A stretch of 64,000 nucleotides of DNA, taken from Sthenelais limicola (lineage: Eukaryota; Annelida; Polychaeta; Phyllodocida; Sigalionidae). Positions 44,681-55,654 of the stretch are shown here, one piece after another. The position numbers and the translations under genes were made by a program. Every line of letters begins with the position of its first letter. The stretch's first letter is position 1. The notes beneath the pieces were generated by a model, which did no database searches, was not told the origin of the DNA, and saw only the letters and a program-made list of their open reading frames with translations. Where the stretch lies: the NCBI GenBank assembly GCA_942159475.1, contig OW804102.1:28278873-28342872 (forward strand), written 5' to 3'.

Positions 44681-45146
44681 GATTGCATGGAGCGGCTAGC
44701 GGGGCAAAGGGTTGACAGGAACTTGTCAACAATAGATGGAAAAATCCCCCCCCCCCCCCTTTCCCTCTTCCTAAAGAAGCGCATTTACCGTAGAAAATAT
44801 GACCCCTTATCCCTGCAAGTCATTCTTTAACTGATTATGAACGCTTATAGAGGAAATGAAATATATGAATGATAATAAAATGTTTAGAATTAAACACACA
44901 AATACACAAAATGTGGCCTTAATTATCATGCACCATATATTGACTTTCATTTCACATTGTCTTACAGGTGAGTGCTATAGTCCATCAACGTGACCAAGGA
45001 AGGCAAGGTACTCTGGTTATACTTATATCCTCGATTACCCCCCAGGCTGGTTATGTGACACTCCATTCTGTGATGTAATTTGTTTCATATATAATTACTC
45101 TAATTGCTATCCTCGCATCAACTAGACAAAGTATAGTAATATAGAT
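44681..45146. other. Unassigned sequence
   Basis: It contains a C-run at about 44747. No gene was seen. Confidence 0.4.
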
Positions 45147-45376
45147 CGGTCAGATCGTCAGAGAATGTACAATTCGCCTAGACCAATTTTCTCAAATAAC
45201 CCAAATTCAAGACAAAAATGAGGTTCAAAACACAGTTCACCATAGTCAAAAAGATATTCATAATCAACACAATAAAAAATATACCCAGATATGTCTAGTA
45301 TTTACCCATTTTCTGATTAAACAGAATTTAATAAATTTTTAGAGTTCCCAATTGTTCATTTTCTGATGATCTGACC
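45147..45376 (+). mobile_element. MITE family A, copy (abutting pair)
   Basis: CGGTCAGATCGTCAGAGAAT to TTCATTTTCTGATGATCTGA then CC. Only 5 bp separate it from the next, inverted copy. Confidence 0.8.
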
Positions 45377-45381
45377 AATAT

Positions 45382-45610
45382 GGGTCAGATTTTCAGAAAA
45401 TGTACAATTGGCAGCTGTACCCGTTTGGTAAATTTTGCTAAATTAGGCTGCAATTTAGTCAATATTAGGTAAATTCGACTATATTCGGCATTGCATTGAT
45501 TCTAGCGATCTGTTTGGTGGGGTTGTACTGTATTTTGAACTTTATTTTCTTTTGAAAATTGGGTTATTGATTGGCAAAGTTAAATTGTACATTTTCTGAA
45601 ATTTTGACGC
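45382..45610 (-). mobile_element. MITE family A, copy (abutting pair, reverse)
   Basis: GGGTCAGATTTTCAGAAAAT to TTGTACATTTTCTGAAATTT then TGACGC. The short spacer AATAT could be a shared target duplication, which would mean that one element inserted beside the other. Confidence 0.85.
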
Positions 45611-46149
45611 ATATATTTACTGTTCGAGGTCATTAGCGTCTACTCCAAACCTAAGTTTCTCTGAAGAACTAATTCATTAATATCCCAGGTGTCATGGAAG
45701 GTTTCATAAAAAATGAGAATAATGAAATAAATCAAATCCAAACACACATATCCTCGAGAAGTCACATTGAAAGCAAGCTTTCACTGACACATGTGCAAGC
45801 GATGAGAATTATTCAGAAAGCCATAGAACTGTTCAAACCCTATAAAGAACCCCTATAAAAAATCTCGAGCATTTAAAAAACAAAAATCTCGAGCCTTTTT
45901 TGGAAAGCAATCCAGGGACCATTACTGGTGAAGTGTCCAATCGTAAGGTTTTGGCATGCAAAGAGAAAAACTGTCCCCCGAGTAATCAAATTGCTTTTGA
46001 AACGATTGACTAAAAGGATCAAACCATTTTAATTGGTTCAGAGGTCAACCTGTAACAGGACCTCGGTAAACCCAAGCCACCCTGGAATGGGTTATCAATA
46101 TTTGTGGGCCAATCTCGACATGGTCCTAGAAGGCAACAGTTAAAAAAGG
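45611..46149. other. Unassigned sequence
   Basis: AAAAATCTCGAGC occurs twice at about 45858 and 45883. Nothing else was recognised. Confidence 0.35.
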
Positions 46150-46358
46150 ACGCTCATTAGGACCAAACCCTCAGATCAGATAAGAATGGTATGTCAGCCT
46201 ACTTCGCTAATCGGTATCCCTGCCTAGAACTCGGCGTTTTAATGGGAATATAATGACATTTTGTGGTCTTAATGGAATGATTAAGACACTTTGCAGTTTG
46301 AGGGGAGAGGCTTTCCCTTCGCTGGAAGGGAATTTCTCAACTTTGGGCATAGACTGGA
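46150..46358. repeat. Dispersed repeat family I, copy 2 (inverted)
   Basis: Reverse-strand counterpart of 36480-36690. No terminal inverted repeats were found, so the class is unknown. Confidence 0.6.
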
Positions 46359-46654
46359 CGAGAATAATAAGAATGAATACATAATTATATATGAAGAAAA
46401 TAGTTTTAAATATCGTTTGAAAATATTTCGTATTTTTGTACAATATATTCACACTTATGTTCATACTGAAGTCTTTGTTAGTGTGATATCAGGGAATATT
46501 CAAGAATTAAACTAAATCAAACTGTTTAAAAAGAGATTATGCACGATGAGCATAGCACCTAAATACAACCCTGCCATAGGAAAAGCCTTCGAGGGCTGAA
46601 CAAAATGGTATGACAAACTGTAAATAGATAGTACCTAATGAGAATGTGCTACGA

Positions 46655-46764
46655 GGGACACTTTTGCACTGGCCGAGATGTTGGTTTTTTTTGTGGCCCA
46701 CAAGCCGATAGGCGAGTGGGTTATGAAAAAAAACAAAACATCGAGGCCAGTGCAAAAGTGTCCC
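46655..46764. mobile_element. 110-bp foldback element
   Basis: GGGACACTTTTGCACTGGCC is complemented by GGCCAGTGCAAAAGTGTCCC. The inner GATGTTGGTTTTTTTTGTGG and GTGGGTTATGAAAAAAAACA also pair, so nearly the whole unit is stem with a loop around GCCGATAGG. The word GCAAAAGTGTCC resembles the centre of family F (GGAAAAGTGTCC). Confidence 0.7.
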
Positions 46765-47185
46765 TATATTTACTCCCATGTTGCTATGTTCAAGTAAATT
46801 AAGGCATTAAGGCATAATGAAGGCATTTTACTTACAAAAACAAATACATCCATAGATCTTGACTTGACTTATGTTTGGACCAGCCGCCCGAAACCCAGGA
46901 GAAAGCTGTGATCTGATTGGTCGATGACAATAATATGATCAGGTGACTGTATCAACCAATGGGAGCCCTTAATTGTTACTACTACCCCCATCCTTTACAT
47001 GTGGATTTCATGATAGATTACCACACTCACTCCCGCCCATACAAACAGCATGTGGTACATACACCAACGTGGAGTAAAGGTTGTAGACAGTTGATCTAAA
47101 TCAATTAAACTAAATAAAGTAGGACGAATTTTTTTTCTGAGGACATTTATAAGAGGTTCAAATCTCACTGCACAGTCGAACAATA
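46765..47185. promoter_or_regulatory. Unassigned stretch with a pair of CCAAT boxes
   Basis: CTGATTGGTCGATGAC (about 46914) and CAACCAATGGGAG (about 46952) put two oppositely oriented CCAAT boxes 40 bp apart. Otherwise nothing is recognisable. Confidence 0.2.
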
Positions 47186-47220
47186 CTATGTATATCCGAG
47201 TATATTCGGCATCAAGTACA
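47186..47220 (-). mobile_element. MITE family A internal fragment
   Basis: ATACTATGTATATCCGAGTA then TATTCGGCATCAAGT matches the interior of the reverse copy at 41.5 kb. No termini are left. Confidence 0.45.
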
Positions 47221-47910
47221 GTTCTGCACAATCGGGTACATTATGTTGTATACAGCTTTCCAAATAGACTGCAGAGTTCAGACATTGTAACCAAAACAGA
47301 CATTAATTGAAGACTCCTTAGTTTGCAACATATCTCTTGTTTCCGTCCACAATAAAAGCAGGAAACTTGGTGAAAGGTGAGAACTGCACTACAGTGTACC
47401 GTTGTACTATGATACCACTGTGGCAATGTATCTCTATACATCACTATAGCACTATCATTTGATTAGAGCTGTCCTTATTGTGATTTTGATTACTCAATGT
47501 ATTATATGCTGGGCGAATGTGAAAATCCTGGAAATCTGGGAAATGTAAAGCCAGTTGGAATAACATTTTAAAAACAAATCTTGATTCAATCGTGACCACA
47601 AAGGTTAAGAAAGCCGTGTGGATGCGTGCAAGACAGGATTAGAAAAATGAAGCATAGAACATCTTTAGGAGTTCCTACCTGAGCGATAATACCTTGAAGT
47701 GAATTAAGACTATTTTGAATCCTGCCTAAAATAGTGAGCAGTTAAACACTGATTGATCCATTAACTCCATTAATTGATCCATTAATTGATCCATGTAACT
47801 GTCAAATATCTATTGGCCTTAAATAAATAATACAAAAAAGGTTTGTTCATAAAGGTTCGGGTATCATTTGCTTTTAGTCCCTATATCTGGCTGAGGAAAG
47901 TGTATAGGTT
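47221..47910. other. Unassigned sequence
   Basis: TTAATTGATCCATTAATTGATCC is a short internal duplication near 47770. No gene was recognised. Confidence 0.35.
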
Positions 47911-48336
47911 GCTGTTGCTGGAAAATAAGTCACAATTCGCAAAAAAATGAATTTTGAGATACTATCATATTTGAAAAAATGAGATCAAGCGGATTCCAAT
48001 GATAGTAAACAATAATACACCATCTAATAAGTATTTCTATATTTTAAGTTTGACATTTTTATTTGTGAAAACGAAGTTTGCAATATTTCTGTGTGGATAT
48101 ATCAAACGAGTAAAGTAGCTAAATGTATACTATCAGATGACCTTTGAAATGTGTTCAATATATAAACAAACTAAGTTGAAATCTGGTACATGTATTCATG
48201 CGCCCTCAAGGGCTAGATATATATAATACCCCAAACATGATGAGAGCATTCTAACAAAGAAATTATGTGAATAAATGATTTTGAAAAATATCCATTTCGC
48301 AACTTCTGACTCATTTCCCTGAAACACATCACATAT
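47911..48336. mobile_element. MITE family C, copy 10 (inverted order)
   Basis: TTGCTGGAAAATAAGTCACA to CCTGAAACACATCACATATG. Blocks run in reverse order, as at 31.2 kb. Confidence 0.8.
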
Positions 48337-48735
48337 GAAATAGTCTGTGGGCGACAACTTAATATTCGAGTCAACATAACCTTTTATTAACACATCCAAA
48401 CACTTTTACTAAGTGTCCTCATATCTTCATTAATTGCATCTAATAGATTGCACTTGGGGACGTATAAGAAGAGAAGTAGTTGCCTTTATAAACACTGCAG
48501 TACTTTAACACTCACCACTCACCCAGCCAATCTATCAGCCAATCTATAATTAGTTTATAAAGCAATTATAACCAGTAATTATACCATAATTAGTTGGCTT
48601 CTAAACACACTTTTAATCACTTGTTTAAGACTCTCATCACGCCGGAGATATTGAACATGAAGGAGATATTAATGACTCGCCCATAATTATATACTTAGCA
48701 CTAAAGACTGGCAAGTTAAATAAGCAGCCGTAGAT
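48337..48735. other. Unassigned sequence
   Basis: It contains repeated TAATTA words (48547-48600). No gene was seen. Confidence 0.4.
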
Positions 48736-48973
48736 GGGTTGGATTTTCAGAAATTGTACAATTCGCCTTCACCGTTTCTCTCAAATAATCTACATTTAAG
48801 ACAGAAATGAGCTTCAAAATGCAGTTTGGCATAACAGAACTGATGCTTTAAATCAATGCGATACCAAATTATACTCAGATATACCCCAAATTTATCATGT
48901 TTTTTAGCAGAATTTAGCAGAAATTACTAAATATGTAGAGCTGCCAATTGTACATTTTCTGAAAATCTGACCC
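48736..48973 (+). mobile_element. MITE family A, copy
   Basis: GGGTTGGATTTTCAGAAATT to TTGTACATTTTCTGAAAATC then TGACCC. It carries a duplicated TTTAGCAGAA, also seen at 62.2 kb, which defines a subfamily. Confidence 0.85.
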
Positions 48974-50416
48974 ATATACACTGCAGGTCACATAAAGCCA
49001 TGCTGGACTCTAGTCGTCCGGAGTGTTAAAGCTACATCATTGAATTGAATTGAAAAACTAATTATTTGCCACAGATATACATGTATACACATACAAGAGT
49101 TGACAAATTGGTCTACAGGCTTCTGGAGTAAACCCAGCTCTTCCAGCCATTACCTTTATAGCTTAAAGAGGGTTTATATGGAGAACTTCACTTCAAATTA
49201 AAGATTTAATGACATAACGTGAACTCAAGTCCAGCATATACAGTGCAATACATTGCACAATTTTAAAAAGGGATATAATACAATGAAATAATATAATATA
49301 ATCCAGTCTTATCAGGCTCGGCGTTTAGCATAGGTTTGGCTATAGACAATAAAATCCGATGAGGCAAATTCAACTGAAGCTCATTCAGATTTATATAATC
49401 TGAGGCTTGACTACAAAAAGAGCTTAAAATAATCTAGTAATCATCTTTTTATTCATAATTATCATAATAACAAGGAAAGCATCAAGATGACATTACAATC
49501 CTTATCAGTCAAATTGAAATGGATACTACGGGAGTATTTATACTTATCTTAGTCCCTACATCTCCCACATAATTCAACGTAACCTGATGATTTAAATCGA
49601 AATTCTATTTGGAGTTATTCCATAGAGAGAAATTATAATTAGTTCTGATTAGTTCAATTTGATATTTGTAATAACACAACATAATCGCTTATGAAATGTC
49701 AAAAAATTGAACCGATATTCCCTTGCCGTTTGGAGCATGAGCCAATGGTGGGATTGAAATGTCTGAATGATAGTTGTAATAGGGCCAAACATATATGTGA
49801 TATATGTATGGATTTAGGTGGTTTTAATTATTTTTTCAATTTGATCAATATTGTTTGATTTGGTAACTTATGCTGACGCTTGGAATTTGTCAAAACTCAG
49901 AATTTTTGGACTCAAAGGTCTCAAATCTCAAAGATTAACTTGTTCTCTCTCTCTCTAACTTAAATGGCGTAGACCTATTTACTAATTGAAAAGTTCATTC
50001 TTTTATTGTTTTACTTGTCATGATGGTAGATTGGAAGTAGCCTATTGTTTCTTCGATGCTTGTGTATTTGCTTTATAGATTTTAAGAATAATTAATTGCT
50101 GATTTTTGTAGTAGCGGTCATTTTGCTATGATTATTTTTTCTAAAAGTTCTGTCCTTATTAAGCGATCAAAAGCTTCGACTGAGGATAATGTATCGTCAT
50201 AATGTCTTAGCTGAAAAAAACCTGTTAAAAACAAACACATATCTCGAAGGCACTGAATTGTTTGAGCAGATCTGCAGTAAACATTAAACTGATATTTTGC
50301 ATTTAATCTAGGGTAAAATCGATAAGTTCACTTACTAAATATGGGAATTAAAGTTGAAGAAACAACTGTGATGTTCTCCCCTAATGGTTACGTCAACACT
50401 TATATTTGCTACATAT
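48974..50416. other. Unassigned AT-rich sequence
   Basis: CATTGAATTGAATTGAAAAA at 49038 is a reversed (ATTCA)n LINE-type tail. (ATAAT)-rich sequence lies around 49275-49300. No gene was recognised. Confidence 0.4.
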
Positions 50417-50650
50417 GGGTCAGATCTTCAGAAAATGTACAATTCGCCTTCACAAATCCTCTCAAATAACCCACCTTTAAGACAAAAATCAGCTTCAAAA
50501 TGCAGTTTCACATAACAGAACTGATACTTTAAATCAATGCGATACCAAATATATTCAGATATACCCGGTTTTAATCATTTTTCAGACAAATTAAGCAGAA
50601 TCTTCTAAATGTGTAAAGCTGCCAATTGTGTATGTTCTGAAAATATGACC
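50417..50650 (+). mobile_element. MITE family A, copy
   Basis: GGGTCAGATCTTCAGAAAAT (consensus left end) to TTGTGTATGTTCTGAAAATA then TGACC. Confidence 0.85.
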
Positions 50651-50726
50651 GATATGTTGCATGATTTGATAAAGCCTTTCACTAGACCTGAGTAGCTGAA
50701 GATCTACTGCTGTAGTAAGGCTCTAC

Positions 50727-50984
50727 TTGACCAAGAGGTGCTCACCAGCCATGAGAGTGACTCACACTTGTCCCTCTGGCTCATTCTGCAGCTTGTGGTG
50801 CCCTCTGGCAGGACCTAACGTGTTCAATATAGCTAACTTCCCCACTCAGGTACATGCTGCCCCCTTTGAGAAAGCATTTACACTACAGGACCTGTTATAT
50901 ATCTACGAGCCAGGCTGGGGTACTGCATCCTCTCCTTACATAAGCAATGTGATATTTGACTTTTTCTTCAATGGTTTCTTATAA
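50727..50984 (+). CDS. Weak candidate coding segment, function unknown
   Basis: A GC-richer plus frame of 85 codons starts MTKRCSPAMRVTHTCPSGSF and ends NVIFDFFFNGFL. Splice-like signals lie inside it (CTCATTCTGCAG at 50793, CACTCAG|GTACAT at 50848/50849), so only part would be exonic. No domain was recognised, and it could be chance in a GC-rich patch. Confidence 0.2.
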   Translation: MTKRCSPAMRVTHTCPSGSFCSLWCPLAGPNVFNIANFPTQVHAAPFEKAFTLQDLLYIYEPGWGTASSPYISNVIFDFFFNGFL

Positions 50985-51340
50985 CTAAACATCAAACCAT
51001 CATGATACACCTTGAGGGAGTGCCATGTTATGGAGTGATCCCCATAACTTAACCATTCTTGTAGTTAACATTCTGTTTCTATGCTGGTATCTTTACGAAT
51101 AATTTTTACTTCAGAATGTTTTATATGCTGAAAGTCTATAGATCTATTTTAATTCATCTAGCACTGGGAAGGCATGAACATATTTTGGTAAAAAAAGAAA
51201 CTGGATGGAACTAAACACTAACACTAAATTAGTTTCCTACGTTTTGTCCGTCACAGAAATTTTAAAATGACTGATGTAAAATATATTATTTCCCCAGTGA
51301 TGGACAATGTTTCTTGTTAAGCTATTTTATTCTTTCGTTA

Positions 51341-51446
51341 AGGTCCTAATCCACCAAGCCGATTCTCATGCGATTTGGCCGCAGAGGACTCTTTTGCACT
51401 ACATTCTGTGAGAATCGCATGAGAATCGGCTTAGTGGACCAGGCCT
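51341..51446. mobile_element. Foldback element family F, copy 2
   Basis: The arms contain CCAAGCCGATTCTCATGCGA and TCGCATGAGAATCGGCTTAG. The centre (GAGGACTCTTTTGCACTAC) is the reverse complement of that in copy 1, so the copy is inverted as a whole. Confidence 0.75.
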
Positions 51447-51710
51447 GTACATTAGAAGATCTCTACTGCAGGGAATGATCATGAGCTGGATACCAAATCC
51501 CTTTCAGGTTCCTGACTATACTGACTTCCTGCTGCTAACTAAGCAAGGACAAGTAGCTTCGTCGGAATTATAATTTAGGAGCATATAATATAATAGTCTG
51601 TTTAAGAGTGTGAAGATCATGAGGAGTATGTTTCATTACAAAATATATTTTATGGCAAAGCGTGAACACATTCGTTAAGAATACAGCGTTTTTTTCGTCT
51701 AACCGTTTAC

Positions 51711-52084
51711 ATATGTGATGTGTTACAGGAAAATGAGTTACTAGGTGCACGGACATGAATTTTAAGATATCATCATATTTGAAAAGAGGATATTAAGTGG
51801 ATTCTAATGACAGTAAATATGAGAGCATCCAATAATTACTTCCATATTTATGTAGACAGGTATGAAAAAATGTTAGTAAATTTAGTGCAATATACTCCTT
51901 AGGATAACCTTAGATATGCATTAATATATCAAATACACAGTCATCACATTTGGTACATATAATGGTGCCGACTGCGCTAAACAACTCAAATGTAAGAACA
52001 TTCTGAGTAAGGTTTCTTGTGAATAAATCACGTTGACAAATATCCATTTTGCGACTTGTGACTCATTTTCCTGAAACACATCAC
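51711..52084. mobile_element. MITE family C, copy 11 (inverted order)
   Basis: ATATGTGATGTGTTACAGGA to CCTGAAACACATCACA. Both ends are well preserved; the left has GAGTTA in place of GAGTCA. Confidence 0.8.
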
Positions 52085-52900
52085 AATCGTGTATGCTGTT
52101 CGTGCCTCAGCCATCGTGGCAAATATCAGCGCTAGAATAACTCTGAAATTCAACTCTAGGGAAAGTTTCATTTCAGAGAAAAGCTACTTAACTCATTCAA
52201 GTACGGCTTTTGAATCCCTCCATAATTAAATGCAAACAGCACAGGGCCCTTGGAGAATGGGACATCTAAATTAAGGATAGTTAAAATCAAACTAGAACCA
52301 AACTTCAAAGTTAATGCTTGGTGTATTTCGTCGGAAGTTTGCGAACTCGAAAATTGATACCAACATATTGTTAGCATTAAAGTTGATTTTGGATCTGATA
52401 GTTGGTAAATCATCATTGGGGTGTATACATGTGCTGCAGCTGGGATAACAACGAGTTCTGTAATCTGTTTCGTATTCATATTGCTTTGAATGAAAGTTTA
52501 ATCCCATCATTTATTTTCCTGTTTGCTCTCTATCTACTCTATTGTGTGGCGTATTTGTGTTATTGTCTGGCCTTTGTGTGTCTAGGAGAATAGACAAAGC
52601 TCTGACATTTGTTACTTATTATCTCATACTTGTTTCTATTCGACGTGAATAGGGTGAATAAATTGAATCTCATTATGAAGTGCCACTTTAACATTAACAT
52701 TGCAAATAAACGAATTTCTGTTTGAAAGTAGTTATATAGAATATTCTAGACTTCGGAGATACAGTTCTCTATTGTAAATTATTATATAACTAGTATCAGT
52801 TATTAGAACTAGCAGTAATCTAAGGGATACGACATAATTATAAGACAATGTTATGCACTTGTCAATTGAATCCCCCCCCCCCCCCACGGGTAGGTAAGGG
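52085..52900. other. Unassigned sequence
   Basis: Overlapping minus frames (52168-52510) and a plus frame (52402-52593) lack domains. GAATAGGGTGAATAAATTGA at 52647 could be a LINE 3' end. A C-run lies at 52870-52886. Confidence 0.3.
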
Positions 52901-52902
52901 AA

Positions 52903-52949
52903 TGGTAGGGGAATGGTAGGGGAATGTCTGAGAAAACATTCCCCTACCC
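52903..52949. repeat. Short hairpin GGTAGGGGAATG
   Basis: GGTAGGGGAATG occurs in a small direct repeat and then pairs with CATTCCCCTACC. A third GGGGGAATGTC lies at about 52995. Confidence 0.5.
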
Positions 52950-53821
52950 AGGCGGAGATTTCCCTTAGTTTTACAGCAATATCAGCTAGAGGGGTGGGGG
53001 AATGTCCGCCAGTGTCCACTCTACAGCAGAGGTATTGTATGGAAAGCCATTTATACATGTAACCCAAATGTACAGAATTTTAGTAATACTTTTCCTAATC
53101 TACCTAATCATATTCCTGATCGGCCTTTTTCTCAGTGAACTGGCATCCTATTTCAGGAAAATTGGCCCAGCTCGGCAGCCAATCCGGAATGTGCCTACGT
53201 GTTTTTCTGAAGTAGCAGGGTGTCTAGAGAATTAGATGCCAGCTCAGAGTGAATTAACAAAAGCTATGCCCCAGTCAGGAATTGATGTAGTCTAAGTAGA
53301 AATGATGGAAAGGGAAGATTAGCTAAATATTAAAAAGGACAATTTGGGAATTTAAGGAAGTTTCCGATTTGGTTTCTAATTATCGGCTAACCCAGAACGA
53401 AATTCCCCAGTTTGCATGCATTTTCAATGGTGAATTTGTCAGTCATTTTCCGGGTTAGCCTACTAATTCTCCCGGTTTGGGATTAATTCATAACATTTAT
53501 TTAAATGGCTTTCCATAGTATTGCTATCTATCCCAAGTGAGAGTGGGGGAGGGGGGGGGGGCGGTCGCAAATACAGTGTCTTGGACCTATCCTTAGATAA
53601 ACCTTGTTACCAAGAGAGTGTTGGTGGTTTTCAGTGGGCATGGGCTTGGCTAGGCAGTAAGGTCTAAAGTTACAAACCTCCCCCTATATATACACAAAAA
53701 GTGTCAACCCTGAACATGACAGGGTTTTAGCAGTGTGGGGCCATCATCACACCTGAACTATGCTTGATATATGATATGTAGACAATAGCTGAATGGCTGA
53801 ACTAAGCAGAGCCTGAAGGGG
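52950..53821. other. Unassigned sequence
   Basis: A frame at 53002-53235 is open and starts in repeat-like sequence. A G-run lies near 53545-53562. No gene was recognised. Confidence 0.35.
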
Positions 53822-54043
53822 GACCCACACATGGCTGATTCTAAGCCAATTTGAGTCCCGATTTGGGTCTCCTGATGAATCCTAGGATTTCATTTTAAAG
53901 GGGGAGACTATTCGGCGCATTTCTGTCTCCCGATTGAGTTTTTGTCTCCCGATTTAAGTATATTTTGAAAAATGGATATTTGAAATTGAGGCTGGTCATT
54001 TGAAATTGGGGCAGGTTTATTTGTAATTGTGTATGTGTGGGTC
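53822..54043. mobile_element. MITE family G, copy 2
   Basis: It starts GACCCACACATGGCTGATTC and ends TATGTGTGGGTC, with an internal CCCGATTTGGGTCTCCTGAT then GAATCCTA shared with 34941-35136. Outer arms are shorter than in copy 1. Confidence 0.6.
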
Positions 54044-54051
54044 TAGCCCAA

Positions 54052-54152
54052 ATGCATCAGGGGATCCCCCGATGCGTCAGGAGAGCCTTGGGATGGATCG
54101 GGAGTGCCCTTCTGATGATCCATTATACGGATCATCGGGACAACACTCCCGA
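54052..54152. repeat. Two nested GC-rich hairpins
   Basis: GCATCAGGGGATCCCCCGATGC (54052-54073) is nearly palindromic. ATCGGGAGTG and GATGATCC pair with GGATCATC and CACTCCCGAT (54100-54152). They lie between a family G copy and a family C fragment. Confidence 0.6.
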
Positions 54153-54168
54153 TTTTTTTTTTTTTACA

Positions 54169-54318
54169 AATGTGATGTGTCACAAGTCACCAAAGATGGA
54201 TTTTGAGATACCACCATATTCGAAAAGCAGTTCCTAATGATAGTAAACTTTAATATTTGTTTTAAAATAATTTTTCCTACATGTGATGTGCCACACAAAA
54301 ATGAGTCACAAATTGGGC
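54169..54318. mobile_element. MITE family C fragments
   Basis: ATGTGATGTGTCACAAGTCA then TTGAGATACCACCATATTCG is one broken left end. A second, ATGTGATGTGCCACACAAAA then ATGAGTCACAAATTG, starts at 54281. Most of the interior is missing from both. Confidence 0.65.
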
Positions 54319-54614
54319 GAGTGGAGAAGAGATATAGATATAGATAGAACACTGAGAAAGATGAGGGTGAGATAAAGAGTGGGGGAGAGGACAGGGGCAT
54401 TGCTACCAGGCCCCACCCCACTATTGTGACACTTTTCATGTATATATGGGGGGAGGGGAGGTTTGTAACTTAGCCTATTGCAGGGGTTGCAATTGACAAG
54501 GGCATTACAGATCCTGGAAATATAAAAGTTACCACATAACAGTGCCCTAAGGTACATTGTATCATCCAAGGCTATATTCCATTTGGACATAGACATTATT
54601 ATGATTATGCATAC

Positions 54615-54807
54615 TGTGTAACACATGTACATGAGGACTGTTCACTGTTTACTGCTAACATAGAGTAGGTAAAAGTTGATATTATACAACAAACGGAAGG
54701 AAAACAAGAAAAGCATGATCAATAAGACCTCGTTTGAGATGACCACGACCTGTTTGTCGAAACATTTTTATGGCAAATAAAGGATTCTCTTATCTTATCT
54801 TATATAT
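54615..54807 (+). mobile_element. LINE-like 3' end with (TTATC)n tail, copy 2
   Basis: GCATGATCAATAAGACCTCG, TTGAGATGACCACGACCTG and GAAACATTTTTATGGCAAAT are followed by ATTCTCTTATCTTATCTTAT. The order is the same as in 2617-2832. Confidence 0.65.
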
Positions 54808-55290
54808 ATAACAGATGTAAATAAATATTAATTGGTTATATTGAGATAATGCATCATGTAAGTGCATCAACCTTATTACCACCAGAGTTAAACTAAATGC
54901 TACGTTAACACCATGCACATAGTGAGGTCTATATGACAATGGGGCCGTTGTATAAGTAGCGATGGCCGTTCGCAAATGCTTCGTAGTGTGTTGCAAGTCT
55001 AATCTGCTTGTATAAGCTCAAGAAATTGTATGTCCTTTGCAGCCATATCATACTACCTTCATCGTAAGTGTGTTTTGGTTTGCATCAGAAAATCAGCTTC
55101 GTGTCTTTTTCGCATATATCAGCTAAAACCTGCGATCACCGTGAAGGGCTTCATTTCTATTTGCATCTCATGTGAAGTAGAAAAATTAGAAGGTAATATT
55201 AGAAATTAGAAGAAATTAGAAACCAATCATGAATGGTGCGACAAGATTAAAATCAATGATCTGGCCCATAAACAAGTACATATCATGCAT

Positions 55291-55473
55291 ATATATTCTC
55301 ACATGTAATCACAATGTTCTTGTATCAATTTATTTCATGTAATTTTATATACCTCACCTGTCAAGGTAGATTACATGATAGAATAATGTGAGAGTAACTT
55401 GTTGGTATATTTACATGGAATATATTGAATGAATTGATACAAGAACATTGTGATTATATGGGAGAATATTGAT
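55291..55473. mobile_element. MITE-like element with 45-bp inverted arms
   Basis: ATATATTCTCACATGTAATC then ACAATGTTCTTGTATCAATT at the left is complemented by AATTGATACAAGAACATTGT then GATTATATGGGAGAATAT at the right. It is about 183 bp and AT-rich, with no frame. No other copy was seen here. Confidence 0.7.
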
Positions 55474-55654
55474 ATACATGTTTATATGCTTTTTGGAGTT
55501 AGGTCAGGGAGTGTGTAGGGGGGGGGGACGGCTATAAGGATCAGGGAAATTGTGTTGAGGGGTGGGAGTGGGGTAGACATAAGGGTGATCTCCTTTGATA
55601 TGGTAGATCTAGAATATCTACTATAAACTATGTGGGAATACTAATTGTGATGGG

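Noticed and set aside
44415..44830. Gly/Arg/Lys/Gln-rich repeat protein on the minus strand
   Set aside because: It is an artefact of the 11-bp array; frames begin and end at the array borders.
52168..52510. Minus-strand frame of 103 codons
   Set aside because: A second overlapping frame is equally open and neither shows a known motif or transcript signal.
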